The notes: a model not told the origin generated them from the letters alone. DNA of 53,916 nt from Marinisporobacter sp. (GCA_025210395.1 JAOARV010000033.1:1-53916); one strand, 5' to 3'; positions 35,250 through 44,021 are shown, counted from the stretch's first letter. Translations and numbers: made by a program.

Positions 35250-36398
35250 ATGAATTTGATACTTGATATATTTTGTGATTATACCTTAAGAATCGTTGCA
35301 TTAGGTTCAGCCTTATTAGGGATTACTAGTGGTGCAATAGGTTGTTATGCTGTATTAAGAAAACAAAGTTTAATTGGAGATGCTGTATCCCATGCTGCCT
35401 TGCCTGGGATTGGGCTATCCTTTTTGCTGATCGGATCAAAAAATACAGAATGGTTATTATTAGGAGCCTTTATTTCAGGTTGGATCGCTACATTTATAAT
35501 AGGAAAGATCAACACATTAAGCAGAATAAAATATGATAATGCTTTAGCTATGAGTTTAGCTGTATTTTTTGGATTTGGCTTAGTCATTCTAACATATATT
35601 CAAAAGATCCCTAATTCTAATCAAGCAGGATTAGAAAAATTCCTATTTGGGCAAGCTTCTACCTTGTTACAAAGAGATGTGATCCTTATGGGTATAGTAG
35701 CACTCCTCACATTATTTCCGATTATATTTCTTTGGAAGGAATTTAAACTCCTTAGTTTTGATCCTAGTTTTGCAGATACAATAGGATTTTCTACAAAAAA
35801 ATTAGATATATTATTAACTACAGTAATAGCAATATCTATCATTGTAGGACTACAAACTGTAGGGGTTATATTAATGAGTTCCATGCTAATCGCTCCAGCA
35901 GTAGCTGCAAGGCAATGGACAGATCGATTATCTGTGATGGTCATTTTATCATCTATCTTAGGGGCTGTATCAGGAATTTGTGGAACTTTTATAAGTTCTT
36001 CCATTAGCAATATGCCTACAGGACCTATTATTGTAGTAGTAATTACGATGATGGCCTTTGTATCATTACTAGTAGCACCTAATAGAGGCTTAGTATGGAA
36101 AAAAGTGAGAGATGCGAAAAATAAAAAAGAAATAAATAGCAATAGGATCTTAAGTATCTTATATGCATTATCTGTAAAACATAATGATGCCTATCATCCC
36201 CATGATTTAAATACTATTATCCATGGGCAAAATGTTGTAAAGCATTCTAAAAAAAGTTTAAGAAAAGAATTAAACAAGTTAAAAATATCTGGGTTAGTTG
36301 ATGAATATGAAAGTAATTTATGGGCAATCAACCAAAACGGTATTGAAAAAATCAAAGGATTAGATTATTTAGATAGGGGGGAGCGTTATGGTGCTTAG
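35250..36398 (+). CDS. troC: Metal ABC transporter permease with C-terminal winged-helix-like tail (TroC-type)
   Basis: ABC-3 family membrane permease. About eight to nine hydrophobic segments fill residues 10-275, with SLIGDAVSHAALPGIGLSF and MLIAPAVAARQWTDRL as family blocks. Beyond about residue 285 there is a ~95-residue soluble extension (RILSILYALSVKHND, then LNKLKISGLVDEYESNLWAI) that reads like a winged-helix domain of the DtxR type. Similar tails occur in some Tro/Mnt permeases; the role is not settled. The 3' end overlaps troD by 11 bases. Confidence 0.92.
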   Translation: MNLILDIFCDYTLRIVALGSALLGITSGAIGCYAVLRKQSLIGDAVSHAALPGIGLSFLLIGSKNTEWLLLGAFISGWIATFIIGKINTLSRIKYDNALAMSLAVFFGFGLVILTYIQKIPNSNQAGLEKFLFGQASTLLQRDVILMGIVALLTLFPIIFLWKEFKLLSFDPSFADTIGFSTKKLDILLTTVIAISIIVGLQTVGVILMSSMLIAPAVAARQWTDRLSVMVILSSILGAVSGICGTFISSSISNMPTGPIIVVVITMMAFVSLLVAPNRGLVWKKVRDAKNKKEINSNRILSILYALSVKHNDAYHPHDLNTIIHGQNVVKHSKKSLRKELNKLKISGLVDEYESNLWAINQNGIEKIKGLDYLDRGERYGA

Positions 36399-37518
36399 TC
36401 CTCAAATAGAAATACAATTAATCGCTATAGTGGTATCTGTAGCTTGTGTCATTCCAGGGGTATTTTTAATATTAAGAAGAATGTCCATGATGTCAGATGC
36501 CATAAGTCATACGATTTTATTAGGGGTTGTGTTAGGATTCTTTATAACCCATGATCTTACGTCTCCCTTGTTGATCATAGGGGCTGCGTTGATGGGGACA
36601 ATAACTGTTTATTTAGTAGAACTTATTCATAAAAGTAAGTTAGTTAGTGAAGATGCATCTATTGGTCTTATATTTCCCTTCCTTTTTAGTATAGGTGTCA
36701 TATTGATCAGTATGCATGCAGGAGATGTCCATTTAGATACAGATGCTGTATTGTTAGGAGAGATTGCATTTGCCCCCTTTAATAGATTGATTATTGGAGG
36801 TCAAGATGTAGGACCTAAAGCTTTATATATAATGAGTAGTATTTTGATTTTGAATATCCTTTACTTAATATTATTTTATAAAGAGCTGAAGCTATCTACT
36901 TTTGATGAAAAGTTAGCTGTAGTTTTAGGCTTTTCCCCAGTATTTATTCATTATTCCTTGATGACATTAGTATCCATCACGGCAGTAGGTGCTTTTGATT
37001 CTGTGGGAGCAATTCTAGTGGTTGCTTTCATGGTTGGACCTCCTGCTACAGCCTATTTATTAACGGACGATTTAAAGAAAATGATATTTTTAAGTATAGG
37101 AATAGGAGTATTGTCCTCTATATTAGGATATTGGATCGCAGCTTTTTTCGATGTAGCCATAGCAGGATGCATGGCTTTAATGGTAGGAATTACTTTTTTA
37201 GTAGTATTTATTGTAGCACCTAATAGAGGGTTATTATCTATTATGAAGATTAGAAAAAAACAGAAATATGAGTATGCAACGATTTCTTTTTTGATGCATA
37301 TTATCAACCATGAAAATACCCATATTGAAGAAAAAGAATCTTCTATTTATACGATACAGGATCATCTTGGGTGGGATAAGACCTTTTTAGATGAGATAAT
37401 AAATATAGCTAAAGAAAGTAAATATATTGCAATTAATGAAGATGGAATTATCAAACCAACATTAAGTGGGAAAGAACATGCTCTTTTTAATTATTATGAT
37501 TTTGTGAAAAGAGTATAG
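36388..37518 (+). CDS. troD: Metal ABC transporter permease with C-terminal winged-helix-like tail (TroD-type)
   Basis: Second ABC-3 permease of the importer. Family blocks: MSMMSDAISHTILLGVVLGF and DSVGAILVVAFMVGPPATAY. Hydrophobic segments fill residues 5-275. As in troC, a soluble C-terminal tail of about 90 residues follows (YATISFLMHIINHENTHIEE, then GWDKTFLDEIINIAKESKYI and a terminal wing-like IKPTLSGKEHA). ATG 36388 follows GGGGGGAG and overlaps the end of troC. No partner Fur-family gene lies in the window. Confidence 0.92.
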   Translation: MVLSPQIEIQLIAIVVSVACVIPGVFLILRRMSMMSDAISHTILLGVVLGFFITHDLTSPLLIIGAALMGTITVYLVELIHKSKLVSEDASIGLIFPFLFSIGVILISMHAGDVHLDTDAVLLGEIAFAPFNRLIIGGQDVGPKALYIMSSILILNILYLILFYKELKLSTFDEKLAVVLGFSPVFIHYSLMTLVSITAVGAFDSVGAILVVAFMVGPPATAYLLTDDLKKMIFLSIGIGVLSSILGYWIAAFFDVAIAGCMALMVGITFLVVFIVAPNRGLLSIMKIRKKQKYEYATISFLMHIINHENTHIEEKESSIYTIQDHLGWDKTFLDEIINIAKESKYIAINEDGIIKPTLSGKEHALFNYYDFVKRV

Positions 37519-37658
37519 TTGAAATAAAGTTTTATTTTATTTCGACAATAATTGAACAAAAATTGACGAAACTTGCTATCGATTTATAAAGGGGAATGCT
37601 TTTCTATGTAGAATTCCTAGTACAAGAAGAGAATTTCTAGATAGAAAGGAGTAATTAT

Positions 37659-37865
37659 ATGCAAGTATTTTTTAAATTTAAAGATGGAATGGATATTGAG
37701 CAAGTTGTTGAGGGCGGAAATGGTAATGTAGATAGTGGAAAGAAGTTATTAGAGATGTTAAAGGATGCGAAAGAAAAGAATGATCCTATTGATATTTGTG
37801 TGGGAGAGAGCAAACTTAAAAGAAAATTTGATGAATTATATTCTGTAGAAATTTTGATGGATTAG
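37659..37865 (+). CDS. Unrecognised 68-aa acidic protein
   Basis: A short gene with a good ribosome site (AAAGGAG, 8 bases before ATG) and its own terminator. The product is soluble, with a beta-like start (MQVFFKFKDGMDIEQVVEGG), a Lys/Glu-rich helix (KKLLEMLKDAKEKNDPID) and one cysteine. I do not recognise the family. Its function is unknown. It is not clearly linked to troABCD, which ends 140 bp upstream. Confidence 0.7.
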   Translation: MQVFFKFKDGMDIEQVVEGGNGNVDSGKKLLEMLKDAKEKNDPIDICVGESKLKRKFDELYSVEILMD

Positions 37866-37895
37866 GATAATAGAAAAAATCTAATAAAAGTGTAT

Positions 37896-37934
37896 AAAAC
37901 TACGCCAAAAGATTTAGTAATGGGGTAGTTTTTA
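37896..37934 (+). terminator. Terminator after 68-aa gene
   Basis: AAAACTAC-CC pairs with GG-GTAGTTTT around a longer loop, followed by TT. Confidence 0.7.
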
Positions 37935-38043
37935 TTGTAGAGAGAAAAACTAAGGAGCTAATATTTTGGATCAAATAAAAGCTTAGTAAGAGATGAATGG
38001 TTCTTGGGAAATGTTTTAAAAATAAAAAAATTCTGAAAAATAC

Positions 38044-38072
38044 TTTTAATTTTTGTAGCTCTATGGTATAAT
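38044..38072 (+). promoter_or_regulatory. Promoter of unassigned ncRNA
   Basis: TTTTAA (38044-38049) and a perfect TATAAT (38067-38072) with 17-bp spacing. No ORF follows; instead a structured region ends in a terminator. Confidence 0.6.
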
Positions 38073-38180
38073 GAATCCAAGAAGAAAAACTTCTTCTAAC
38101 CAGATTCTAATTCACGGAGCAGTTGCTTTAAGTAAATGATAGTTGAGTTTGGTTAATCGTGTTGTTGAAGTGAAGTAGAT

Positions 38181-38215
38181 ATTAAGTATTAAGTATTAAG
38201 TATTAAGTATTGAGT
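38181..38215 (+). repeat. Heptanucleotide tandem repeat
   Basis: Four exact ATTAAGT units followed by one ATTGAGT, lying inside the unassigned RNA. Variable unit number between strains would be expected. Confidence 0.9.
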
Positions 38216-38385
38216 AAATGAATGCAAGAATCAAATGGAATTGAATGAAGTAAGAATCTTAGATTTTCGTATTTTAATGATTTAAAATGAAGTATAGAAA
38301 GATCAAGTTGTCTTATGTAAGAAAGGAATGAGTTGGTAATACAGGTAGAAGATGTAAAGTTTTTAAGTGAATTAGAATCTGCTGG

Positions 38386-38431
38386 ATAACCGATTCTCGT
38401 ATGCAATGCATATGTAGGATCGGTTATTTTG
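38386..38431 (+). terminator. Terminator of unassigned ncRNA
   Basis: ATAACCGAT (38386-38394) pairs perfectly with ATCGGTTAT (38419-38427), with an inner TATGCAATGCATA palindrome, followed by TTTT. Confidence 0.82.
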
Positions 38432-38455
38432 ATGAAATCTTAAAAATTTAAACTA

Positions 38456-38484
38456 TTGACAATAGAAATAGAAATGTATACAAT
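38456..38484 (+). promoter_or_regulatory. Promoter of guanine-riboswitch leader
   Basis: Consensus TTGACA (38456-38461) and TACAAT (38479-38484) with 17-bp spacing, about 24 bp upstream of the aptamer. Confidence 0.8.
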
Positions 38485-38507
38485 AGGTTTAATCAATTGA
38501 ATAGAAA

Positions 38508-38576
38508 ACTCATATAATGCTGAGAATATGGCTCAGAAGTCTCTACCCTATGACCGTAAATTATAGGACTATGAGT
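38508..38576 (+). promoter_or_regulatory. Purine (guanine-type) riboswitch aptamer
   Basis: P1 is ACTCAT/ATGAGT, P2 CTGAG/CTCAG with loop AATATGG, and P3 CCTAT/ATAGG with a CCGTAAA loop. Junction elements TATAAT and GTCTCTACC are conserved. The specificity base is C38569 in GGACTATGAG, which in this class means guanine/hypoxanthine rather than adenine. A downstream hairpin at 38623-38683 may be the expression platform. The regulated gene is the purine permease at 38972. Confidence 0.92.
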
Positions 38577-38622
38577 GAAAATAGTTTGTATTAGCAGGAA
38601 CGTTAGTGTTTTTTTGCATAAG

Positions 38623-38686
38623 AAAACCACCTTGTTTTTGCAGTTTTCACTTATGGTTAAAACTGTAGAGACAAGGTGGTTTTGTA
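38623..38686 (+). terminator. Hairpin downstream of riboswitch (expression-platform terminator)
   Basis: AAAACCACCTTGT pairs with ACAAGGTGGTTTT, with an inner CAGTTTT/AAAACTG stem. The U tract is short (TTTTGT), so termination may be partial. I could not identify a convincing antiterminator. Confidence 0.65.
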
Positions 38687-38786
38687 TGGAATGACAAATT
38701 CAAGAACTATATTTATGCGTATTATGTATAATTGACGATACTTACCAGAGAATAAATACGAATGGAAGAAGGAAAATGGAAAAATA

Positions 38787-38820
38787 CGAACGCTATACAA
38801 AATATCGTAAAAGATGTTCG
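38787..38820 (+). promoter_or_regulatory. PurR-like inverted PurBox pair
   Basis: CGAAC (38787-38791) and GTTCG (38816-38820) are inverted and 24 bases apart, which corresponds to two 14-bp PurBoxes about 16 bases apart, as in Bacillus PurR sites. They lie upstream of a second promoter. The right half (CCGAAC on the minus strand) fits the consensus better than the left. Confidence 0.45.
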
Positions 38821-38858
38821 GAATATACGAAATAAATATAAAAAAGCACAAAAAAATA

Positions 38859-38887
38859 TTCATAAAAATGTTTTTATATGATATAAT
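38859..38887 (+). promoter_or_regulatory. Second promoter of purine permease
   Basis: TTCATA (38859-38864) and TATAAT (38882-38887), 17-bp spacing, located downstream of the riboswitch terminator. Its transcript would escape riboswitch control. Confidence 0.55.
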
Positions 38888-38971
38888 ATGACTCGTAAAA
38901 AGTTATAGGAGTTATCTATACATATGCAAAGAAAAGAATATTTAATCAAATATAAAATGGAGGAGAAAAAA

Positions 38972-40303
38972 ATGAAAAAAAATACGTCTGTATACGATTT
39001 AGATGGTATGCCACCGTTAAAGCATGCACTTCCTTTAGGAATGCAGCATATTTTAGCTATGTTTGCTGGAAATGTAGCACCGTTGATTATCATTGCAAAT
39101 GCTATTAAATTACCTATTGAAGAAAAAACATTTTTAATCCAATGTGCTATGTTTATAGCAGGGGTATCTACCTTGATACAGGTTTATGGTGCAGGTCCTA
39201 TTGGATCAAGACTTCCTATCGTTCAAGGGACAAGCTTTGGATTTTTACCAACATGTATCGCTATAGCAGGAAAGTATGGTTTTGCTGGTGTACTAGGTGC
39301 ATCTTTTATGGGCGGATTTTTTGAAATGATTCTAGGCGCCTTTTTAAAGCCACTTCGTAAATATTTTCCATCTGTTGTAACAGGAACTGTGCTATTATCT
39401 ATTGGATTATCTTTATTACCAACAGGGATTAAATATTTTGCAGGTGGTGTTGGAGCGAAAGATTTCGGATCTCCTTCCAATCTTTTGTTAGGAACAATTG
39501 TTTTGGCAACTATTTTATTTTTTAAGCAATTTACAAAGGGAATTACAAGTATGTCTTCTATATTGATTGGTCTTGTTGTAGGATATATTGTTGCTATCCC
39601 TATGGGGAAGATTAATTTTAGTACAGTAAGTCAAGCTGGATGGTTTGAATTCCCTATGCCTTTTAAATATGGAATGGAGTTTCATGTAGATGCCATTGTT
39701 GCTATGCTTTTAATGTATCTAGTTACAGCAGTAGAAACTGTTGGAGATATTTCAGGGGTTACAATGGGTGGAGCAAATAGAGAAGCTACAGACAAAGAGC
39801 TTTCTGGTGGTGTAATGGCAGATGGATTGGCTAGTTCTTTAGCAGCAATATTTAATGTTTTACCAAATACATCTTATAGTCAAAATGTTGGAATTATTGC
39901 ATTAACAGGGATTATGAGTAGATTTGTAGTAGGAATAGGGGCTGGGTTCTTGATCTTAGCAGGATTATTTCCAAAGGTAGGAACAATTGTTGCTTTAATG
40001 CCTGCAAGTGTATTAGGTGGAGCTGCTATTGTAATGTTTGCTATGATTGCTGTAAGTGGTATGAACCTTATTACAAAGGAAAAGCTTGTAGGAAGAAATA
40101 GTGTAATCGTTGCCGTTGCCATGGGATTAGGCTTTGGACTTGGCTCTGTACCAGAAGCATTAGCATATTTTCCAGAGTCAGTAAAAATGATTTTCGGAGG
40201 TTCTGGAATTGTTGTTACGGGAATCATTGCAATTGCATTAAATATTATTTTACCATCAGATGAAGAAAAGGTTGTATTAAGAAATAATGCGAAAGCCGTT
40301 TAA
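38972..40303 (+). CDS. NCS2-family purine permease (xanthine/urate type)
   Basis: Membrane symporter importing a purine base. About 12-14 hydrophobic segments; NCS2 blocks include PLGMQHILAMFAGNVAPLII, PIVQGTSFGFLPTCIAIAG, the central TAVETVGDISGVT motif, and GGVMADGLASSLAAIFN. The TVGDI-type motif and the adjacent xanthine dehydrogenase genes point to xanthine or urate rather than uracil. The start is ATG 38972 after TGGAGGAG; the in-frame ATG at 38924 is upstream of that ribosome site. The riboswitch and PurR-like box upstream both signal purine control. A terminator lies before the dehydrogenase genes. Confidence 0.9.
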   Translation: MKKNTSVYDLDGMPPLKHALPLGMQHILAMFAGNVAPLIIIANAIKLPIEEKTFLIQCAMFIAGVSTLIQVYGAGPIGSRLPIVQGTSFGFLPTCIAIAGKYGFAGVLGASFMGGFFEMILGAFLKPLRKYFPSVVTGTVLLSIGLSLLPTGIKYFAGGVGAKDFGSPSNLLLGTIVLATILFFKQFTKGITSMSSILIGLVVGYIVAIPMGKINFSTVSQAGWFEFPMPFKYGMEFHVDAIVAMLLMYLVTAVETVGDISGVTMGGANREATDKELSGGVMADGLASSLAAIFNVLPNTSYSQNVGIIALTGIMSRFVVGIGAGFLILAGLFPKVGTIVALMPASVLGGAAIVMFAMIAVSGMNLITKEKLVGRNSVIVAVAMGLGFGLGSVPEALAYFPESVKMIFGGSGIVVTGIIAIALNIILPSDEEKVVLRNNAKAV

Positions 40304-40341
40304 ATAGCATATAGGATCATTAAAAGAATAATGAAAGAAAT

Positions 40342-40400
40342 AAAAAGCCCTTAAAGCCTTCAGTCTATAAAATTTGGTGATGAGGGCTAGGGCTTTTTGG
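40342..40400 (+). terminator. Terminator after purine permease
   Basis: AAAAAGCCCT (40342-40351) pairs perfectly with AGGGCTTTTT (40389-40398). Read-through would link the permease to the dehydrogenase genes. Confidence 0.75.
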
Positions 40401-40429
40401 GGGATTTATATTTAAAAGGAGGAATACCC

Positions 40430-41218
40430 TTGATTACAATAAAAAATTATGCATTAGCAAATACATTAGAGGAAGCTTATAAAATTTTAAATGAGAAAAG
40501 AAATAATGTGATTTTAGGTGGTGCTGCTTTTTTGAGAATGGGATCGAAAAAAATAGAAACGGCTATTGATCTATCTAAGCTGCATTTAAAATATATTGAA
40601 GAAAATGAGGAAGATATTGAAATAGGTGCCATGACGACTTTTCGTGAGATAGAGACAAATTCTGCTTTGAAGAAATATTTTAATGGGGTATTACCTAAAT
40701 CTGTAGAAAATATCGTAGGAATTCAGTTTAGAAATGTTGTGACAGTAGGAGCAACTGTTTATTCAAGATATGGATTTTCAGATTTTCTTACAGCACTCCT
40801 TTCTCTTGATGCAGATGTTCTGTTATACAATGAAGGAAGAATTTCTTTAGAAGAATATTTAGAAAAGGGAGCTAGAAAAGATCTATTAGTAAAAGTAATT
40901 ATTCCAAAAACATCTAGAAAAGCAGCTTTTGGGATGATGAGAAATTCTAGTAGTGATTATGCTATTTTAAATGTAGCTGTTTCTAATAAAGAAGGTGACT
41001 TAAAGATTGTAGTCGGAGCAAGACCCAATAGGGGAAAAATTGCTAAAGAAGCATCTATTTATTTTTCTAAAAGCAGTAAGTCTATGGACGAAATTGAAAA
41101 AGCAGCGTTGATGGCATCAGAAGAATTATCCTTTGGAAGCAATATGAGAGGGAGTAAAGAATATCGTCAAGCAATCTGTAAAGTCCTTGTAAAAAGAGGA
41201 ATCATGGAGGTTTTATAA
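40430..41218 (+). CDS. Xanthine dehydrogenase-type hydroxylase, FAD-binding subunit
   Basis: Medium subunit that passes electrons from the Fe-S centres to FAD and acceptor. The first FAD region is seen as [13 protein letters not shown] and the second as [20 protein letters not shown]; the CO dehydrogenase flavoprotein C-terminal domain fills the last third. Both differ slightly from the classical GG-TDL and GG pattern, so FAD binding is expected but not certain. The start is TTG 40430, seven bases after AAAGGAGG; in-frame codons upstream lie in the terminator region. Its stop overlaps the next ATG as TAATG. Confidence 0.9.
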   Translation: MITIKNYALANTLEEAYKILNEKRNNVILGGAAFLRMGSKKIETAIDLSKLHLKYIEENEEDIEIGAMTTFREIETNSALKKYFNGVLPKSVENIVGIQFRNVVTVGATVYSRYGFSDFLTALLSLDADVLLYNEGRISLEEYLEKGARKDLLVKVIIPKTSRKAAFGMMRNSSSDYAILNVAVSNKEGDLKIVVGARPNRGKIAKEASIYFSKSSKSMDEIEKAALMASEELSFGSNMRGSKEYRQAICKVLVKRGIMEVL

Positions 41219-41667
41219 TGAAAATACAAGTGAAAATTAATCATAAAGAGATGGAATTAGAAGTAGGTTATGATGAGTTTTTAGTAGATGTGTTAAGAAG
41301 ATATGGTTTTTTAAGTGTAAAAAAAGGTTGTGATACAGGGTCTTGTGGACTTTGTACTGTATGGATTGATGAAAAGCCTACTCTCTCGTGTGCAACATTA
41401 GCCCCTACAGTAGATAGGAAAAATATTACAACGATAGAAGGAGTACAAGAAGATGCGAGAGCTTTTGCTGAATTTTTAGTAAAAGAAGGAGCAGAACAAT
41501 GTGGATTTTGTAGCCCAGGATTTATTATGACGGTACTTGCTATGAAAAAGGAATTAAAGAATCCTACAGAAGAGGAGATTGTTCATTATCTAACAGGAAA
41601 TTTATGTAGATGTACAGGATATGTTGGACAGTTAAGAGCTGTTAAAAAATATATGGGGGTGAGTTAA
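41218..41667 (+). CDS. Xanthine dehydrogenase-type hydroxylase, 2Fe-2S subunit
   Basis: Small subunit carrying two [2Fe-2S] clusters. The plant-type ferredoxin site is [10 protein letters not shown] plus Cys in TLSC; the helical [2Fe-2S]-binding domain has CGFC and GNLCRCTGY. All eight cysteines are present in 149 residues. It links the molybdenum site of the large subunit to the flavin subunit. Translationally coupled to the FAD gene by TAATG and followed 2 bp later by the large subunit. Confidence 0.95.
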   Translation: MKIQVKINHKEMELEVGYDEFLVDVLRRYGFLSVKKGCDTGSCGLCTVWIDEKPTLSCATLAPTVDRKNITTIEGVQEDARAFAEFLVKEGAEQCGFCSPGFIMTVLAMKKELKNPTEEEIVHYLTGNLCRCTGYVGQLRAVKKYMGVS

Positions 41668-41669
41668 GG

Positions 41670-43970
41670 ATGAAAATTGTAAATAAACCAATTTCAAAAA
41701 TTGATGGGATGGATATAGCAACAGGAAAGCCTGTTTATACAGATGACTTGAATATTAATAATAATGCATTAGTTTTAAAGATCCTTAGAAGTCCCCATGC
41801 TTTTGCGAAAATAAAGTCTATTGATGTCAGTATTGCACAAAAAGTACCAGGAGTTGAATGTATCCTTACTTACAAGGATGTACCAAAGAGTCGATTTACT
41901 TTAGCAGGTCAATCTTATCCAGAGCCTTCCCCATATGATCGATTGATTTTAGATGAGTATGTTCGTTATGTAGGAGATGAAGTGGCTATTATAGCAGCAA
42001 AAGATGAAAGAACAGCTATAAAAGCTATGAAGCTGATTAAAGTAGATTATGAAGTTTTAGAGCCTGTTTTAGATTTTGAAAAAGCAGAAGGAAATAAGTC
42101 TATAGTTCATCCAGAAGATGATTTACATGTGAATTTTCATATAGGCATCAACAAAGAGAAAAATATTGCTGCTTCTTCTAAAATAGAACATGGAGATGTA
42201 GAGAAAGCTTTAGAAGAAAGTGATATAGTATTAGAAAGAACTTATTATACACAAGCACAGGCACATGCCATGATGGAGACCTACAGAGCCTTTACCTATA
42301 TGGATCATGCAGGAAGGCTTACTATTGTAAGCTCTACCCAAATTCCTTTTCATGTAAGAAGAATTGTTGCAAGAGCACTTGAAATCCCAAAGAGTAAAAT
42401 AAGAGTCATTAAGCCAAGAATAGGTGGCGGCTTTGGAGGAAAACAAACGGCAGCAGTAGAGATTTTCACTGGTTTAGTTACTTTAAAAACAGGGAAACCT
42501 TCAAAGATTATTTATGATAGAAAAGAAACCTTTGGTTGTACTACTAGCAGACATGCTATGAAAATAAAAGTAAAGCTTGGAGCAGATAAAAAAGGAAATA
42601 TCAAGGCGATCGATATGCTGAGCTTGTCGGATACAGGTGCTTATGGAGAACATGCTCCTACGGTATTTGCTGTTGCAGGATATAAGACATTACCCCTATA
42701 TAATCAAGCTAAAGCTGTAAGATATATGGGAAATGCTGTTTATACCAATAAAATGCCTGCAGGTGCATTAAGAGGATATGGAGTGACACAAGGGACATTT
42801 GCTCTTGAATCAGCAATGAATGAGTTAGCTGTAAAGCTAAATATAGATCCTACTGAGTTAAGACAAAAGAATATTATCAAGGAGGGGGAAGCGAATCCTG
42901 TTTTAGGCTCTACCAAAGAAGGAAAACCAGTTGTTTTAGCAAGCTCTACGCTAGATCAATGTATAGAAAGAGGGAAAGAACTTATTGGATGGGATGAAAA
43001 ATATCCTAGAAAAGTCATGAGTGATAACAAAGTTAGAGGAATGGGTATGGCAATTACCATGCAAGGATCTGGAATTGCAGGGATTGACACAGCATCAGCC
43101 CTTGTGAAATTAAATGATGATGGATTTTATACTTTGTTTGTAGGTGCTACAGATATGGGTACAGGAAGTGATACAATCCTTGCTCAAATGGCAGCGGAAA
43201 TTTTGGAAACGAGCATGGAAAAAGTGATTGTACATTCGGCAGATACAGATATTTCACCCTATGATACAGGTTCATACGCTTCTAGTACCACTTATGTTAC
43301 AGGAAATGCGGTCATCAAGGCTTGTGAAGATATAAAAAATAAAATCATTGAAAATGGTGCTAAGCTTTTAGGGGTAGATGAAAAGGAAGTCGTATTCCAT
43401 GGAGAATATTTAAAAACCATAGATGAGAAAAATGTATTATCTCTTGATGAAATGGCACAACGATTCATATCAGGAGAAGGGAAAAATCAATTGATCGGCA
43501 GTGGTACCTTTGGCGGAGATACAAGTCCTCCTCCATTTATAGCAGGCTTTGCAGAGGTTGAAGTAGATCAAGAAACAGGAAAAATAGAGTTAATCGATTA
43601 TGTAGCAGCAGTAGATTGTGGAACAGTTATTAATCCTAATCTTGCGCGGATACAAGTAGAAGGTGGATTGGCACAAGGAATAGGTATGGCTATGTATGAA
43701 GATGTTGTATATAGTCAAGAAGGAAATATGGTTTCAAATACCTTTATGCAGTATAAAATTCCTTGCAGAAAAGATGTTGGAAAAATCCATGTAGATTTTG
43801 TTAGTAGCTATGAGCCAACAGGACCCTTTGGAGCAAAATCTGTAGGAGAAGTAGTCATCAATACACCCTCTCCTGCAATTGCGCATGCAGTATATAATGC
43901 AGTAGAGGTAAATGTAAGAGATTTACCCATAACACCAGAGAAGGTTTTAAAGGGAATAATGTCGAAATGA
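41670..43970 (+). CDS. Xanthine dehydrogenase-type hydroxylase, molybdenum-binding subunit
   Basis: Catalytic large subunit (766 residues) that hydroxylates a purine or related heterocycle. Visible features: DGMDIATGKPVYTDDL at the N-terminus, the molybdopterin block RIGGGFGGKQ near 250, GALRGYGVTQG with the conserved Arg near 365, TGSYASST, and the catalytic Glu in GAKSVGEVVI near 730. The neighbourhood of yqeB, yqeC and mocA marks it as a probable selenium-dependent molybdenum hydroxylase (known association). The substrate could be xanthine, hypoxanthine or nicotinate-like; the purine permease and riboswitch favour a purine. ATG after TTAAGGA. Confidence 0.93.
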   Translation: MKIVNKPISKIDGMDIATGKPVYTDDLNINNNALVLKILRSPHAFAKIKSIDVSIAQKVPGVECILTYKDVPKSRFTLAGQSYPEPSPYDRLILDEYVRYVGDEVAIIAAKDERTAIKAMKLIKVDYEVLEPVLDFEKAEGNKSIVHPEDDLHVNFHIGINKEKNIAASSKIEHGDVEKALEESDIVLERTYYTQAQAHAMMETYRAFTYMDHAGRLTIVSSTQIPFHVRRIVARALEIPKSKIRVIKPRIGGGFGGKQTAAVEIFTGLVTLKTGKPSKIIYDRKETFGCTTSRHAMKIKVKLGADKKGNIKAIDMLSLSDTGAYGEHAPTVFAVAGYKTLPLYNQAKAVRYMGNAVYTNKMPAGALRGYGVTQGTFALESAMNELAVKLNIDPTELRQKNIIKEGEANPVLGSTKEGKPVVLASSTLDQCIERGKELIGWDEKYPRKVMSDNKVRGMGMAITMQGSGIAGIDTASALVKLNDDGFYTLFVGATDMGTGSDTILAQMAAEILETSMEKVIVHSADTDISPYDTGSYASSTTYVTGNAVIKACEDIKNKIIENGAKLLGVDEKEVVFHGEYLKTIDEKNVLSLDEMAQRFISGEGKNQLIGSGTFGGDTSPPPFIAGFAEVEVDQETGKIELIDYVAAVDCGTVINPNLARIQVEGGLAQGIGMAMYEDVVYSQEGNMVSNTFMQYKIPCRKDVGKIHVDFVSSYEPTGPFGAKSVGEVVINTPSPAIAHAVYNAVEVNVRDLPITPEKVLKGIMSK

Positions 43971-43975
43971 TAAAA

Positions 43976-43999
43976 TAGGGCTTTTCAGCCCTAATTTTA
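43976..43999 (+). terminator. Terminator after hydroxylase large subunit
   Basis: TAGGGCT pairs with AGCCCTA around TTTC, followed by ATTTTATT. Confidence 0.8.
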
Positions 44000-44021
44000 T
44001 TCATAGAAAAAAGGTGATGTT

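Larger units (their letters stand above)
38079..38431 (+). ncRNA. Unassigned ~350-nt structured RNA
   Basis: The region has its own promoter, a 5' hairpin (AAGAAG/CTTCTT at 38080-38097) and a perfect 15-bp long-range stem: 38101-38115 (CAGATTCTAATTCAC) with 38367-38381 (GTGAATTAGAATCTG). Inside, CTTTA 38126-38130 can pair with TAAAG 38355-38359. It contains five tandem 7-bp repeats and ends in a strong terminator. No ORF with a ribosome site fits. It does not match tmRNA, RNase P, SRP or T-box features I know; a divergent 6S-like or raiA-type RNA is possible but not shown. Confidence 0.6.

Noticed and set aside
38181..38215. CRISPR-like array
   Set aside because: The units are 7 bp with no spacers; this is a simple tandem repeat. 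No CRISPR array or cas gene was seen in the window.
38203..38863. Minus-strand frames across the ncRNA and riboswitch region
   Set aside because: No ribosome sites; the region is better explained by RNA structures, promoters and terminators on the plus strand.
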